Positions 1-8,092 of a DNA stretch of 31,728 nt are shown in pieces (the stretch's first letter is position 1; the number at the start of each line of letters is the position of its first letter). The notes beneath the pieces are model-generated. The model was not told the DNA's origin. It made no database searches and was given only the letters and a program-made list of their open reading frames with translations. The position numbers and the translations under genes were made by a program. Source of the stretch: an uncultured Bulleidia sp. (GTDB taxonomy: Bacteria; Bacillota_I; Bacilli_A; Erysipelotrichales; Erysipelotrichaceae); NCBI GenBank assembly GCA_934754415.1, contig CAKVIS010000019.1:1-31728 (forward strand). The letters are read 5' to 3'.

Positions 1-40
1 GCTTTTTCTTTCATTATCTCTCCGATAAATCTTACCCTGA

Positions 41-63
41 CCCTCAGACTATCTGAGGGTTTT
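41..63 (+). terminator. Rho-independent terminator of a gene left of the window
   Basis: CCCTCAG (41-47) and CTGAGGG (53-59) form a perfect 7-bp stem with a 5-nt loop, followed by TTTT on the plus strand. No gene end is visible in the window, so it probably ends a plus-strand gene lying outside. The T run is short, which limits confidence. Confidence 0.5.
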
Positions 64-73
64 GGAGGACAAG

Positions 74-128
74 AAAACGACCAGAGTAGTACAATCCTAT
101 TATGGATTGTTTTGCTTCTGGTCGTTTT
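74..128 (-). terminator. Large two-tier hairpin 3' of the symporter gene
   Basis: A perfect 12-bp outer stem (74-85 with 117-128, AAAACGACCAGA and its complement) encloses a second perfect 7-bp stem (91-97 with 104-110, ACAATCC and GGATTGT). It lies about 55 nt beyond the symporter stop, and its outer arms supply T runs on both strands. It could end transcription from either side. Its size and nested form are unusual for a simple terminator, so a structured 3' end or small RNA is possible. Confidence 0.55.
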
Positions 129-183
129 GTATTGTTTATGAATTACCATTTAGCATTTGCACTACTCTTCAAAACATCTGATT

Positions 184-1578
184 CTAATTACTATTTTTTG
201 AAAAGTATTGTTTTGTAAGATCTGCCACTGTTCCTGATAACAGTAATAAAGCAATCAGGTTAGGAATGCTCATTAATCCATTAAACGTATCTGCTATGCC
301 CCATAATAATCCAAGATCTAAAGTTGCGCCTAAAATAGCCACAAAAGAATACACCACAAAGAATGGTTTGATAATCTTATCTGTTTTAAATAAAAATGCA
401 GCAAATCTGGAACCGTATAGTCCCCATCCAATAATGGTTGTAAAGGCAAAACAGCATAAGGCTACAGCAGTAAATAAAGAAGCCCATCCTCCATAAGTAG
501 AAGTAAATCCTGCAATAGTCAGTTCTGCACCTGCAGCCTGTCCATAGGCAACAGGTGTACCACTGCATAAAATCACCATGGCGGTTAATGTACAGATAAC
601 AATAGTATCCGCAAAGACTTCAAAGATACCAAACATACCCTGTTTTACTGGTTTATGTGTATCCGCACAGGCATGGGCAATAGAACCTGTACCAAGACCT
701 GCTTCATTGGAGAATATTCCTCTGGAAACCCCTTTTTTCATACTGACAAATAAAGAACCAATCACCCCACCTGTAAAAGCTTCCGGGCGAAAAGCACCTT
801 CAAAAATTGATGTAAAGACATATGGCAAATGTCTATAATTAAGAACTACAACACCAATAGAAAGCACTACATAGAATACTGCCATAAAAGGTACAAGTTT
901 CTCTGAAACACTTCCAATTCTTTTTACTCCCCCTAACAACACCATTGCCACAATCATTGCGACTAAGATACCTATAATAAGATTCATATTAGAGATAAAC
1001 GTATCTGAAAGATGGACAAACTGTATCACAGCAGAATCAATAGCTGTCACAATGGTATTAACCTGTGTGGCATTCCCTGTTCCAAAAACAGTCAAAGCTC
1101 CAAATAAAGAGTACAATACTGCAAGAAACTGCCAGTGTTTACCAAGACCATTCTGTATGTAATACATTGGTCCCCCTACCCAGTCTCCCTCCTGATTACG
1201 CTGTCTGAAATGTACAGCCAGTATAACTTCAGCAAACTTGGTACACATTCCTAAAACAGCAGAGCACCACATCCAGAACACTGCACCAGGTCCTCCAATG
1301 GCAATAGCACCTGCAACACCTGCAATATTACCAGTACCTACCGTTCCTGCAAGAGCCGTACAGACAGCCTGGAATGGAGTCATGGCCCCATCTCCAGCCT
1401 CTTTCTTTTTAAACATTCTGCCAATAGTTGTTTTTATGGCATAAGGAAATTTACGAATCTGTATAAAGTTAGTACGTACACTCAGTAAGATACCTACACC
1501 GATAATACATACCATGGCAGGCACACCCCATATAAAATCATTTACCACCTGATTGATGGAACTAATCGTTTCTAGCAT
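184..1578 (-). CDS. AGCS-family alanine/glycine:cation symporter
   Basis: This 464-residue, strongly hydrophobic protein is a sodium- or proton-coupled amino acid carrier of the AGCS family in the cytoplasmic membrane. The family motifs are clear: the glycine-rich helix with TALAGTVGTGNIAGVA (about residues 74-89), GGPMYYI (135-141) and the SNEAGLGTGSIAHA stretch near residue 290. About ten membrane segments can be seen. The length matches typical bacterial members (450-490). The start is an ATG preceded by AAAGGAG at good spacing, and the stop is TAG. It is transcribed divergently from the diguanylate cyclase. An inverted repeat, TATGGT-7 nt-ACCATA (1603-1621), lies just upstream of the ribosome binding site and could be an operator. 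Family assignment is firm; whether the substrate is alanine or glycine cannot be read from sequence. Confidence 0.93.
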   Translation of the reverse strand: MLETISSINQVVNDFIWGVPAMVCIIGVGILLSVRTNFIQIRKFPYAIKTTIGRMFKKKEAGDGAMTPFQAVCTALAGTVGTGNIAGVAGAIAIGGPGAVFWMWCSAVLGMCTKFAEVILAVHFRQRNQEGDWVGGPMYYIQNGLGKHWQFLAVLYSLFGALTVFGTGNATQVNTIVTAIDSAVIQFVHLSDTFISNMNLIIGILVAMIVAMVLLGGVKRIGSVSEKLVPFMAVFYVVLSIGVVVLNYRHLPYVFTSIFEGAFRPEAFTGGVIGSLFVSMKKGVSRGIFSNEAGLGTGSIAHACADTHKPVKQGMFGIFEVFADTIVICTLTAMVILCSGTPVAYGQAAGAELTIAGFTSTYGGWASLFTAVALCCFAFTTIIGWGLYGSRFAAFLFKTDKIIKPFFVVYSFVAILGATLDLGLLWGIADTFNGLMSIPNLIALLLLSGTVADLTKQYFSKNSN

Positions 1579-1659
1579 AGAAAAGACTCCTTTTCTTAAA
1601 AATATGGTTTATTTTACCATAAGTCCTGTATATATCGCTATCCAAACCTTTTACTCTCC

Positions 1660-1688
1660 TTGTTTGTACAACAGACAGGTGGTAAAAT
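1660..1688 (+). promoter_or_regulatory. Possible sigma-A promoter of the diguanylate cyclase gene
   Basis: TTGTTT (1660-1665) and TAAAAT (1683-1688) are separated by 17 bp and lie 34 bp before the ATG at 1722. The -10 matches consensus at five of six positions and the -35 at only three, so the call is tentative. Confidence 0.4.
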
Positions 1689-1721
1689 GATTTTACGTAT
1701 TTAAGAAAGCAGGACTCCATC

Positions 1722-3080
1722 ATGAACGGTAAAATTCGAATCCGGACTGCAAGCAGAATCAGTTTGCTTGTGACCGGTATTCTTTCTGCACTTTGCCTGA
1801 CTATCTCTTTGTTAGGTGTGCAAAAATATACTGAATTAAGAAATATCACCAAAGAAATGGTCAATTGTCAGAATGTCATACAAAATCTGCAATCCTCCAG
1901 TAATACTCTTACAAGACAGGTACGACTGGCAACAATGACCGGCAATAATCACTATGTGGATACTTATTTTACTGAACTCAGCAAAGTGGACACCTACGAA
2001 GAAGCTTTGCAAAAGTTATCCGCCTATGATTGTGATCAGGAAGTACTGGATCATATCGAAAAAACCATTGTTTCTTTTAAAGAATCTACACAGAAAGATT
2101 TTTATGCTCTGGCACTGGTAGAAACCTCACTCGGTAAAGACAGCTCACAATGGCCTGTCTCTCTTCAAAGTGTAAAGATTACTGAACAGGACAGACTTTC
2201 AAGCAGACAGGAGTTACTGGATAGAGCAAAACAGAGTGTTCTTTCGGCAGAATATGCCTCCTGTAAATCCGCTGTATCAGAAACTATCAACAGTTCTTCA
2301 GTATCCTTGTTTTCCAGTATTCAGAAAAAAGAATCCAGAGCTGCTTCCATATTTATGGACATCTTCAGAAAACTGATTGTATGTATTGCTCTGCTTGCCA
2401 TCATTGCTCTAATCAACAGCTTTATGATTAAACTCTTTGTCGTAGACCCACTCATTCACTACAATAATGCGATACAACACGGAACCATTCATCCCATAAC
2501 AGGAGCAACAGAATTACAGATGGTCGCAAGAACATATAATCATGTCTATGAAGAAAACAAACAGAGACAGGCAATCATGCAGCATCAGGCGGGAACTGAT
2601 CCTCTTACCAACATTCTTAACAGAGGATCTTTCGACCGCATATTTCAACTCTATGAAAAAGATAAACAAAGATTTGCGCTACTATTATTAGATATCGACG
2701 CATTCAAGCAGATCAACGATACCTATGGGCATGCGACTGGAGATGAAGTTATCAAACAGGTCGCTTCCCTTTTATCTTCAACCTTCAGAGCAGTAGATCA
2801 CGTATGCAGAATTGGTGGCGATGAATTTGCCGTCATACTTGTAGAAATGACAAGTGCTTCTAAAGAAACTGTCATAGCTAAGATTCATAAAATCAATCTG
2901 CTTCTTTCACAGCAAAATGGTGCTTTACCTCAGATATCCTTAAGTGTTGGAATTGCCTTTTCAGACAGAAAAACACCTGGAGAATCTATCTTTAAAGATG
3001 CTGATAAAGCTCTGTATTATACAAAATCCCATGGTAAATGTGGATGTACCATTTATTCCGATATTACTGAGTATCTGTAA
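1722..3080 (+). CDS. Membrane-anchored diguanylate cyclase (GGDEF)
   Basis: This 452-residue protein should make cyclic di-GMP from two GTP. It has an N-terminal membrane helix (about 13-33), an extracytoplasmic segment to about 215 with no motif I recognise, a second membrane helix (about 217-241), then a cytoplasmic GGDEF domain from about 290. The catalytic core looks intact: the D-x-D-x-F-K-x-I-N-D...G-H...G-D block spans 324-341 and the signature GGDEF is at 365-369. An RxxD motif (RAVD, 356-359) sits exactly five residues before GGDEF, matching the product-inhibition I-site. No EAL or HD-GYP domain is fused. It is the only plus-strand gene here and is divergent from the symporter gene. 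The ATG at 1722 has a weak AAGCAGGA ribosome binding site. What signal the outer domain senses is unknown. Confidence 0.9.
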   Translation: MNGKIRIRTASRISLLVTGILSALCLTISLLGVQKYTELRNITKEMVNCQNVIQNLQSSSNTLTRQVRLATMTGNNHYVDTYFTELSKVDTYEEALQKLSAYDCDQEVLDHIEKTIVSFKESTQKDFYALALVETSLGKDSSQWPVSLQSVKITEQDRLSSRQELLDRAKQSVLSAEYASCKSAVSETINSSSVSLFSSIQKKESRAASIFMDIFRKLIVCIALLAIIALINSFMIKLFVVDPLIHYNNAIQHGTIHPITGATELQMVARTYNHVYEENKQRQAIMQHQAGTDPLTNILNRGSFDRIFQLYEKDKQRFALLLLDIDAFKQINDTYGHATGDEVIKQVASLLSSTFRAVDHVCRIGGDEFAVILVEMTSASKETVIAKIHKINLLLSQQNGALPQISLSVGIAFSDRKTPGESIFKDADKALYYTKSHGKCGCTIYSDITEYL

Positions 3081-3100
3081 TTAAAAGCAGATACTTTTTT
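3071..3100 (+). terminator. Terminator of the diguanylate cyclase gene
   Basis: GTATCTG (3071-3077) pairs with CAGATAC (3088-3094), directly followed by six T. The left arm includes the last codons of the gene, so the stem overlaps the stop codon. Confidence 0.85.
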
Positions 3101-3114
3101 AATTTCCCGGGTAA

Positions 3115-3145
3115 TAAAAAACAGGTAATGCCGAAACATTACCTG
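3115..3145 (-). terminator. Terminator of the ribosomal protein/rpoA operon
   Basis: On the minus strand CAGGTAATG and CATTACCTG (3137-3145 with 3122-3130) form a perfect 9-bp stem with a 6-nt loop, followed by a T6 run at 3121-3116. It lies 22 nt after the rplQ stop and faces the diguanylate cyclase terminator. Confidence 0.92.
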
Positions 3146-3166
3146 AAAGTCTATAGTTTTGATGAA

Positions 3167-3529
3167 TTAAACTAATTCAATGTAAGCCATAGGAGCAGCA
3201 TCACCCTTACGGACACCTGTCTTAACAACACGTGTATAGCCACCCTTGCGGTTTGCATATTTTGGAGCTACTTCATCGAATAACTTCTGAACAACAGTCT
3301 GTCCTGTTTTTTCATCAGCTACGACGTTACGAATATAAGCAGCAGCCTGTCTTCTAGCAGCAAGATCACCTTTCTTACCAAGAGTGATCAATTCATCTAC
3401 AACGCTACGCATATCCTTAGCTTTAGCTTCTGTTGTTTCTACTTTGCCATAGAGAATGACGGAAGTAGCCATGTTACGAAGCATAGCTTTACGGTGGTCA
3501 GCGTTTCTACCAAACTTACGATTCCACAT
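3167..3529 (-). CDS. rplQ: 50S ribosomal protein L17
   Basis: L17 binds 23S rRNA near the exit of the peptide tunnel. The 120-residue protein shows the family start MWNRKFGRNADHRKAMLRN, the helical core and the C-terminal TRVVKTGVRKGDAAPMAYIELV-like end seen in bacterial L17, with the usual length. It is the last gene of the long ribosomal block, 16 nt after rpoA, and is followed by a strong terminator. The ATG has an AGGAGG-type ribosome binding site. Confidence 0.97.
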   Translation of the reverse strand: MWNRKFGRNADHRKAMLRNMATSVILYGKVETTEAKAKDMRSVVDELITLGKKGDLAARRQAAAYIRNVVADEKTGQTVVQKLFDEVAPKYANRKGGYTRVVKTGVRKGDAAPMAYIELV

Positions 3530-3545
3530 TGTGTATTCCTCCTAA

Positions 3546-4505
3546 TTAGTCAAAGGATTTGAAACCAAGTCCAAGTTCGATAAGTTTTTCCTTAACTTCC
3601 TTAAGAGATTTCTTACCGAGGTTACGAACTCTCATCATTTCCTCTTCTGTTTTCTGTGTCAGTTCATCCACTGTCTGGATGCCTGCACGCTTCAAGCAGT
3701 TATAAGAACGTACAGATAGATCAAGATCTTCAATTGCCATCTGATGATCAGACTTTTCTTTTTCTTGTCCGCTTTCCTTGATGATATTATCCATATCAAC
3801 GACTTCTTCGTTGATATCTGCTACGATCTCGAGGTGATCCATTAAAATCTTAGCAGCCATAGATAATGCTTTCTGCGGAGAAATAGAGCCATCTGTAGTA
3901 ATTTCCATGGTTAATGCATCATACTTTGCATCCTGGCCTACACGAGCAGGATCTACAGTATAAGCAACCTTTTCAACAGGTGTATAAATGGAGTCAGTAT
4001 AAACAGTACCAATGCCCTGAGAGGAACCAGTGTTTAACTGCTTATTGATATCTGCGCTCACATAACCTCTGCCATTCTTAGCTTTCAATTCCATTTCCAG
4101 ACTTGTTCCCTGCTCAAGATGAGCAATTTCCAAATCCTTGTTCAGAATTTCTACTTGTGCTGGGCAAATAATGTCACCAGCTGTTACTGTGCATGGTCCT
4201 TTTGCAGAAATCTGTAGAGTATATACATCATCATCTTCAATTGTCATAATCAGCTTCTTCAACTGTAAGATGATCATACTTACGTCTTCTCTTACACCAG
4301 GGATGCTGGTAAATTCATGGTATACACCATCAACTTTAATTGAGAAGACAGCTCCTCCAGGAAGGGAGGACAATAATACTCTACGAAGTGCATTACCGAT
4401 TGTAGTACCAAATCCTCTTTCTAGTGGTGAAAGAACGAACTTTCCATAGTTTTCGGATTCTACATATTCCTGTACTTCAAAATCGGCGCGTTCAAACTTT
4501 TGCAT
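3546..4505 (-). CDS. rpoA: RNA polymerase alpha subunit
   Basis: Alpha dimerises to start assembly of RNA polymerase and contacts UP elements and activators. The 319-residue protein has the N-terminal assembly domain with PLERGFGTTIGNALRRVLLSS (about 28-48) and the C-terminal DNA-binding domain (about 245-315) with the helix-hairpin-helix stretch RVRNLGKKSLKEVKEKL. An acidic and lysine-rich linker joins the two. Length is normal. It sits between rpsK and rplQ, the standard alpha-operon order, and is translated from an ATG with an AGGAGG-type site. Confidence 0.98.
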   Translation of the reverse strand: MQKFERADFEVQEYVESENYGKFVLSPLERGFGTTIGNALRRVLLSSLPGGAVFSIKVDGVYHEFTSIPGVREDVSMIILQLKKLIMTIEDDDVYTLQISAKGPCTVTAGDIICPAQVEILNKDLEIAHLEQGTSLEMELKAKNGRGYVSADINKQLNTGSSQGIGTVYTDSIYTPVEKVAYTVDPARVGQDAKYDALTMEITTDGSISPQKALSMAAKILMDHLEIVADINEEVVDMDNIIKESGQEKEKSDHQMAIEDLDLSVRSYNCLKRAGIQTVDELTQKTEEEMMRVRNLGKKSLKEVKEKLIELGLGFKSFD

Positions 4506-4529
4506 GCAACATCCTCCTATTATTATCTA

Positions 4530-4934
4530 TTAACCGCGTGGTCTCTTTGGTGGACGGCAGCCATTATGTGGGATCGGTGTTACATCATTAATAACAGTGA
4601 TCTCTAATCCTGCTGTCTGGAGAGAACGTACAGCTGCTTCACGTCCAGGACCTGGTCCCTTAACGTTTACTTCAACTGTCTTCATTCCCTGCTGAACTGC
4701 AGCTTTACCAGCTGCTTCTGCACATAACTGTGCAACATATGGTGTGGATTTACGGGAACCCTTGTATCCAAGAGCACCAGCAGAACTCCAGGAGATAACA
4801 TTTCCTGCTTCGTCTGCAATTGTTACAATTGTGTTGTTAAATGTTGAATGAATGTGAGCGACACCCTTCGCCACATTTCTACGAGCTTTTCTCTTACGAG
4901 CTTTAGCCGCAGCAATATTCTTCTTTGTTGGCAT
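4530..4934 (-). CDS. rpsK: 30S ribosomal protein S11
   Basis: S11 sits on the 30S platform near the E site and helps hold mRNA. This 134-residue protein has a basic N-terminus rich in K and R, the family core AHIHSTFNNTIVTI (about 26-39) and the conserved C-terminal DVTPIPHNGCRPPKRPRG. It lies between rpsM and rpoA with short gaps, as in other Bacillota alpha operons. Start ATG follows an AGGAGG site. Confidence 0.97.
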   Translation of the reverse strand: MPTKKNIAAAKARKRKARRNVAKGVAHIHSTFNNTIVTIADEAGNVISWSSAGALGYKGSRKSTPYVAQLCAEAAGKAAVQQGMKTVEVNVKGPGPGREAAVRSLQTAGLEITVINDVTPIPHNGCRPPKRPRG

Positions 4935-4949
4935 TCTAATGTCCTCCTA

Positions 4950-5315
4950 TTACTTCTTCTTATTAGCAACTGTACGACGTGGTCCTTTACGTGTACGTGC
5001 ATTTGTCTTTGTTCTCTGTCCACGAACAGGCAGACTTCTTCTGTGACGAAGTCCTCTGTAGGAACCGATTTCCATCAGTCTCTTAATATCGAGAGCTCTT
5101 TCACGACGTAAATCACCCTCAGTTTTGATTGCATCGATCTGTTGACGGATTGCAGTTTCCTGTTCTTCTGTCAGATCTTTGACGCGAGTAGTAGCGTCTA
5201 CGCCAGCAGCAGCTAAGATTTCTTTAGCTGTAGTACGTCCAATACCATAAATATAGGTAAGAGAAATTCCAACTTGTTTGTTATTTGGAATATCTACACC
5301 AGCAAAACGTGCCAT
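4950..5315 (-). CDS. rpsM: 30S ribosomal protein S13
   Basis: S13 is in the head of the small subunit and forms bridges to the large subunit and the P-site tRNA. The 121-residue protein begins MARFAGVDIPNNKQVGISLTYIYGIG, carries the helix-two-turn-helix region, and ends in the basic tail GQRTKTNARTRKGPRRTVANKKK that reaches the decoding centre. Length is typical. It follows rpmJ by 19 nt and has a GGAGGAG ribosome binding site. Confidence 0.97.
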   Translation of the reverse strand: MARFAGVDIPNNKQVGISLTYIYGIGRTTAKEILAAAGVDATTRVKDLTEEQETAIRQQIDAIKTEGDLRRERALDIKRLMEIGSYRGLRHRRSLPVRGQRTKTNARTRKGPRRTVANKKK

Positions 5316-5334
5316 ATTCTTTTACTCCTCCAAA

Positions 5335-5448
5335 TTAACCCTGTCTCTGCTTGTGCTTAGGGTTCTCGCAGATAACCATGACTACGCCTTTGCGCTTGAT
5401 GACTCTGCACTTATCGCAAATTGGTTTTACGCTAGGTCTTACTTTCAT
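5335..5448 (-). CDS. rpmJ: 50S ribosomal protein L36, zinc-ribbon type
   Basis: This short gene encodes 37 residues beginning MKVRPSVKPICDKCRVIKR and ending NPKHKQRQG. L36 is a small zinc-ribbon protein of the large subunit. The four zinc ligands are present (C11, C14, C27, H32), so it is the C+ form. GGAGG lies 8 nt before the ATG. It is the first intact gene after adk; the map and infA genes that usually stand between are absent or broken. Just upstream a perfect 6-bp hairpin (5486-5501) and a GTAAC/GTTAC pair flanking the ribosome binding site could fold in the leader. Confidence 0.95.
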   Translation of the reverse strand: MKVRPSVKPICDKCRVIKRKGVVMVICENPKHKQRQG

Positions 5449-5513
5449 TTTTGTAACCTCCATGACAATTTGTTACGATTGTTTGAGACACTTCTGTGTC
5501 TGAAATAAAGTGC

Positions 5514-5633
5514 TCACGTATCGTTTAGAGTGAATATCAACAACATTTCGCATCCTGTTAAAATGCATATGTTCTTCGTATGGATTTTACCAGTAACGTG
5601 AGCTCGAACTGTTTGACCACGTTGTGTATTCAC
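5514..5633 (-). pseudogene. infA: Decayed C-terminal remnant of translation initiation factor IF-1
   Basis: Seen directly: one minus-strand frame from 5633 to the TGA at 5514 reads about 39 residues containing GQTVRAHVTGKI, then ICILTG. From memory of bacterial IF-1, this lines up without gaps on the region NGHTVLAHVSGKIRMHFIRILPG and continues to the conserved D near the end. Identity is roughly 15 of 39, concentrated in the OB-fold core. The first third of IF-1 is absent: a TAA lies just before the first codon and a terminator-like hairpin stands upstream. The usual C-terminal RGRITYRYK is lost by an in-frame TGA. The place, between adk and rpmJ, is exactly where infA belongs. Inference: a deletion took map and the front of infA, and the rest is decaying. 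A working infA should exist elsewhere. Confidence 0.75.
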
Positions 5634-5659
5634 TTATGAGAAGACAATAAAACAATAAA

Positions 5660-5691
5660 ACACAAGAAGGGGATAGGAAAACCTGTCCCCT
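5660..5691 (-). terminator. Hairpin after adk, likely terminator or attenuator
   Basis: GGGGATAGG (5669-5677) and CCTGTCCCC (5682-5690) pair across an AAAA loop. The stem is complete with one G-T pair on plus and has one mismatch on minus. On minus it is followed by a T-rich but interrupted tract. It begins 11 nt past the adk stop and may separate the secY-adk part from rpmJ onward. Confidence 0.5.
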
Positions 5692-5701
5692 ATCTCTTAT
5701 G

Positions 5702-6352
5702 TTAATCTAATTGATTTAATGTTTCCTGAATCTTACCAAACACGATTTCAGGCTTTTCAGCAGCATTTAGATGCTTAACGACATTCTTATCTTCAAAGAA
5801 GTCAATTACCGGCTTCGTGCTGTTTTCATACTCTTCCATTCTCTGTGTCAGTTTTTCCACAGTATCATCGGATCTTTGCTTTAACTCAGATCCACAGACA
5901 TCACAGATTCCTTCAACTTTGGATGGGAAGTTATGAATGTGGTAGATTGCACCGCATGTTGGACAAACACGGCGACCTGTAATACGCTCTTTTAATACAT
6001 CGAAGTCAACTTCCAGAGCAAGAACACATTCTACCGGTTTTCCAATTTTCTCAGAAATTTTTTCAAATGCCTGAGCCTGAACTAAAGTTCTTGGAAAACC
6101 ATCTAAAAGGTATCCCTTCTGACAGTCATCTTCCTGTAATCTTTTTTCAACCATGGCGTTGATAACATCATCAGGTACCAAACGACCACTTTCCATGTAG
6201 GATTTAGCTGTTAAACCGAGTTCTGTGTTATTACGCACATTTTCTCTAAGCATATCTCCAGTAGAAATATGAGGAATGTCATATTCCTTGAGAATTAGAT
6301 CGGACATAGTGCCCTTGCCAGCCCCCGCTGGACCCATGATTAAAATATTCAT
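5702..6352 (-). CDS. adk: Adenylate kinase, zinc-binding LID form
   Basis: Adk converts ATP and AMP to two ADP in the cytosol. The P-loop GPAGAGKGT is at residues 7-15, the AMP-binding TGDMLR at 31-36 and DGFPRT at 84-89. The LID domain has four cysteines, C130, C133, C150 and C153, which bind zinc in many Gram-positive enzymes. At 216 residues it is the normal length. It follows secY by 11 nt. The hairpin after it, and the missing map and infA beyond, mark a break in the usual order. Confidence 0.97.
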   Translation of the reverse strand: MNILIMGPAGAGKGTMSDLILKEYDIPHISTGDMLRENVRNNTELGLTAKSYMESGRLVPDDVINAMVEKRLQEDDCQKGYLLDGFPRTLVQAQAFEKISEKIGKPVECVLALEVDFDVLKERITGRRVCPTCGAIYHIHNFPSKVEGICDVCGSELKQRSDDTVEKLTQRMEEYENSTKPVIDFFEDKNVVKHLNAAEKPEIVFGKIQETLNQLD

Positions 6353-6363
6353 TTCCGTCCTCC

Positions 6364-7650
6364 TTAATTTAGGAAACCATGATAGTTTTTCTGTGTCAAT
6401 TGTCCTTCAAGCTGTCCAATTGTTTCCCTTACAACGCCGACAACGATAATAATACCGGTGCCACCAATTGCACTGGAAGCAGGGATGCTTGTAAACATTG
6501 GTAACAGATATGGAATCACGGCTACCAGGGTCAATCCCAGAGCGCCGAGAACGGTAATACGGTTCAATACCTTATGCAAATACTTCTTTGTATCCTGACC
6601 CGGACGAATACCAGGAATGTAAGCATCAGACTTTTTCAAGTTATCTGCTACAGTATCTGGATCTACCTGAAGATCTGTATAGAAGAAAGTAAATAAGATA
6701 GTTAAAACCGCATACAGTGCAAGTCCAAATGGTTTTGTCAGACTCAGATAATTCTGCAGTTTCTGATACAGGTCAGTATTGAAGAAACTGATGACAATCT
6801 GAGGCGCAGTCATAATAGACTGTGCAAAAATGACAGGAATAACCGATGCACTGTTAATCTTAAATGGAAGGAATGTAACATCACTCTTTCCACCACGATT
6901 ACTTATGCTGTTCGTGTACTGAATTGGAATCTTACGAACTGCAGTTTCCATTATAACAACGAAAACGACAATAGCAAGATAAATTAAGCAATAAAGTACA
7001 AATTGCAGTACTCCGTTGAAGACTTCTCCATTAGATGTACCCCCAACCAAGATGCTGTAAATCTGAGCAAATTGAGTTGGCATGTTAGAAACGATACCTG
7101 CAAAGATAATAATGGAGATACCATTTCCGATTCCCTTCATACTGATTCTATCACCGATCCATACCAGGAACATTGTTCCCGCACATAGGATAGTCGCAAC
7201 ATAAAGGTATGTAGACAACGCACTGGATTCCAGGATTGCATACTGCTTGTCAAATCCATAAACTAATGAAAATGCCTGAACAAATGCAAGTACTACACCC
7301 AGATAACGTGTTGTCTTTTCAATCTTTTGTCTACCAGTCTGACCTGATTTAGCCCATTCTGTAAGAGATGGAATGACATCCATACTCAACAGCTGGATAA
7401 TAATACTACCAGTGATGTATGGAGAAACGCCCATCGCAAAGATGGACATTTTTTCCAGAGCACCACCACCGAGTAAGTTCATCATACTCAGAATGGAATT
7501 ATCAGATATCTGTTTCGCCAGAGTAGCAGCGTCAATACCCGGAACCGGGATTGAGGATCCAATGCGATAGATCAGCAACATGGCAAGAGTGAAGAAGATC
7601 TTTTTACGGATCTCCTTATTCTTGAACATATTTGCGAACGAGCGCAACAT
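6364..7650 (-). CDS. secY: Preprotein translocase subunit SecY
   Basis: SecY is the channel of the Sec translocase in the cytoplasmic membrane. The 428-residue protein has ten hydrophobic segments and begins with the conserved amphipathic stretch FANMFKNKEIRKKIFFTL. It carries the plug region and IPVPGID near residue 35, and the cytoplasmic loop PGIRPGQDTKKYL near 345. Length is typical. The ATG lies 1 nt after the rplO stop, which suggests translational coupling. Confidence 0.97.
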   Translation of the reverse strand: MLRSFANMFKNKEIRKKIFFTLAMLLIYRIGSSIPVPGIDAATLAKQISDNSILSMMNLLGGGALEKMSIFAMGVSPYITGSIIIQLLSMDVIPSLTEWAKSGQTGRQKIEKTTRYLGVVLAFVQAFSLVYGFDKQYAILESSALSTYLYVATILCAGTMFLVWIGDRISMKGIGNGISIIIFAGIVSNMPTQFAQIYSILVGGTSNGEVFNGVLQFVLYCLIYLAIVVFVVIMETAVRKIPIQYTNSISNRGGKSDVTFLPFKINSASVIPVIFAQSIMTAPQIVISFFNTDLYQKLQNYLSLTKPFGLALYAVLTILFTFFYTDLQVDPDTVADNLKKSDAYIPGIRPGQDTKKYLHKVLNRITVLGALGLTLVAVIPYLLPMFTSIPASSAIGGTGIIIVVGVVRETIGQLEGQLTQKNYHGFLN

Positions 7651-7651
7651 C

Positions 7652-8092
7652 TTAGAGTACCTCTACTTTTCCGCCTGCTTCTTCAATAGCTTTCTGAGCA
7701 GTTTCAGAGAACTTCTCAGCTTTAACTGTTAGTTTCTTTTCGAGTTTACCCTTACCCAGAACTTTAACACCATCAAGATGTTTCTTTAAAAGTCCTGCAG
7801 CCTTGAGTGCTTCATAATCAACAGTTACACCGTCTTCGAATCTGTTCAGATCTTCAACGTTAACAATTGCATATTCTTTACGAGTAAAGTTTGTGAAACC
7901 TCTCTTAGGCATTCTCTTGAAGAAAGGTGTCTGTCCACCTTCGAAACCGATAGCTACGCCACCACCGGAACGGGAGTTCTGACCCTTCTGACCTTTACCA
8001 GAAGTTTTACCTGTACCAGATCCCTGGCCTCTACCAATTCTCTTGCTAGTAAAGCGGGCTCCTTCAGTAGCTTTCATTTCATTTAGTTTCAT
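7652..8092 (-). CDS. rplO: 50S ribosomal protein L15
   Basis: L15 stabilises the core of 23S rRNA. This 146-residue protein has the glycine- and arginine-rich N-terminal arm with RIGRGQGSGTGKTSGKGQKGQNSRSG-type sequence (about 18-43) and the globular domain ending in EAGGKVEVL. It lies 13 nt after rpsE. The gene rpmD, which normally separates rpsE and rplO, is absent. Confidence 0.97.
   Translation of the reverse strand: MKLNEMKATEGARFTSKRIGRGQGSGTGKTSGKGQKGQNSRSGGGVAIGFEGGQTPFFKRMPKRGFTNFTRKEYAIVNVEDLNRFEDGVTVDYEALKAAGLLKKHLDGVKVLGKGKLEKKLTVKAEKFSETAQKAIEEAGGKVEVL

Noticed and set aside
4138..4449. Long plus-strand ORFs inside ribosomal genes (this one inside rpoA, others across the block)
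   Set aside because: They mirror conserved genes on the other strand, lack ribosome binding sites and have no family motifs.
5449..5701. Intact infA or map gene
   Set aside because: No frame carries the N-terminal IF-1 sequence or any methionine aminopeptidase motif. Only the short infA-like fragment was found.
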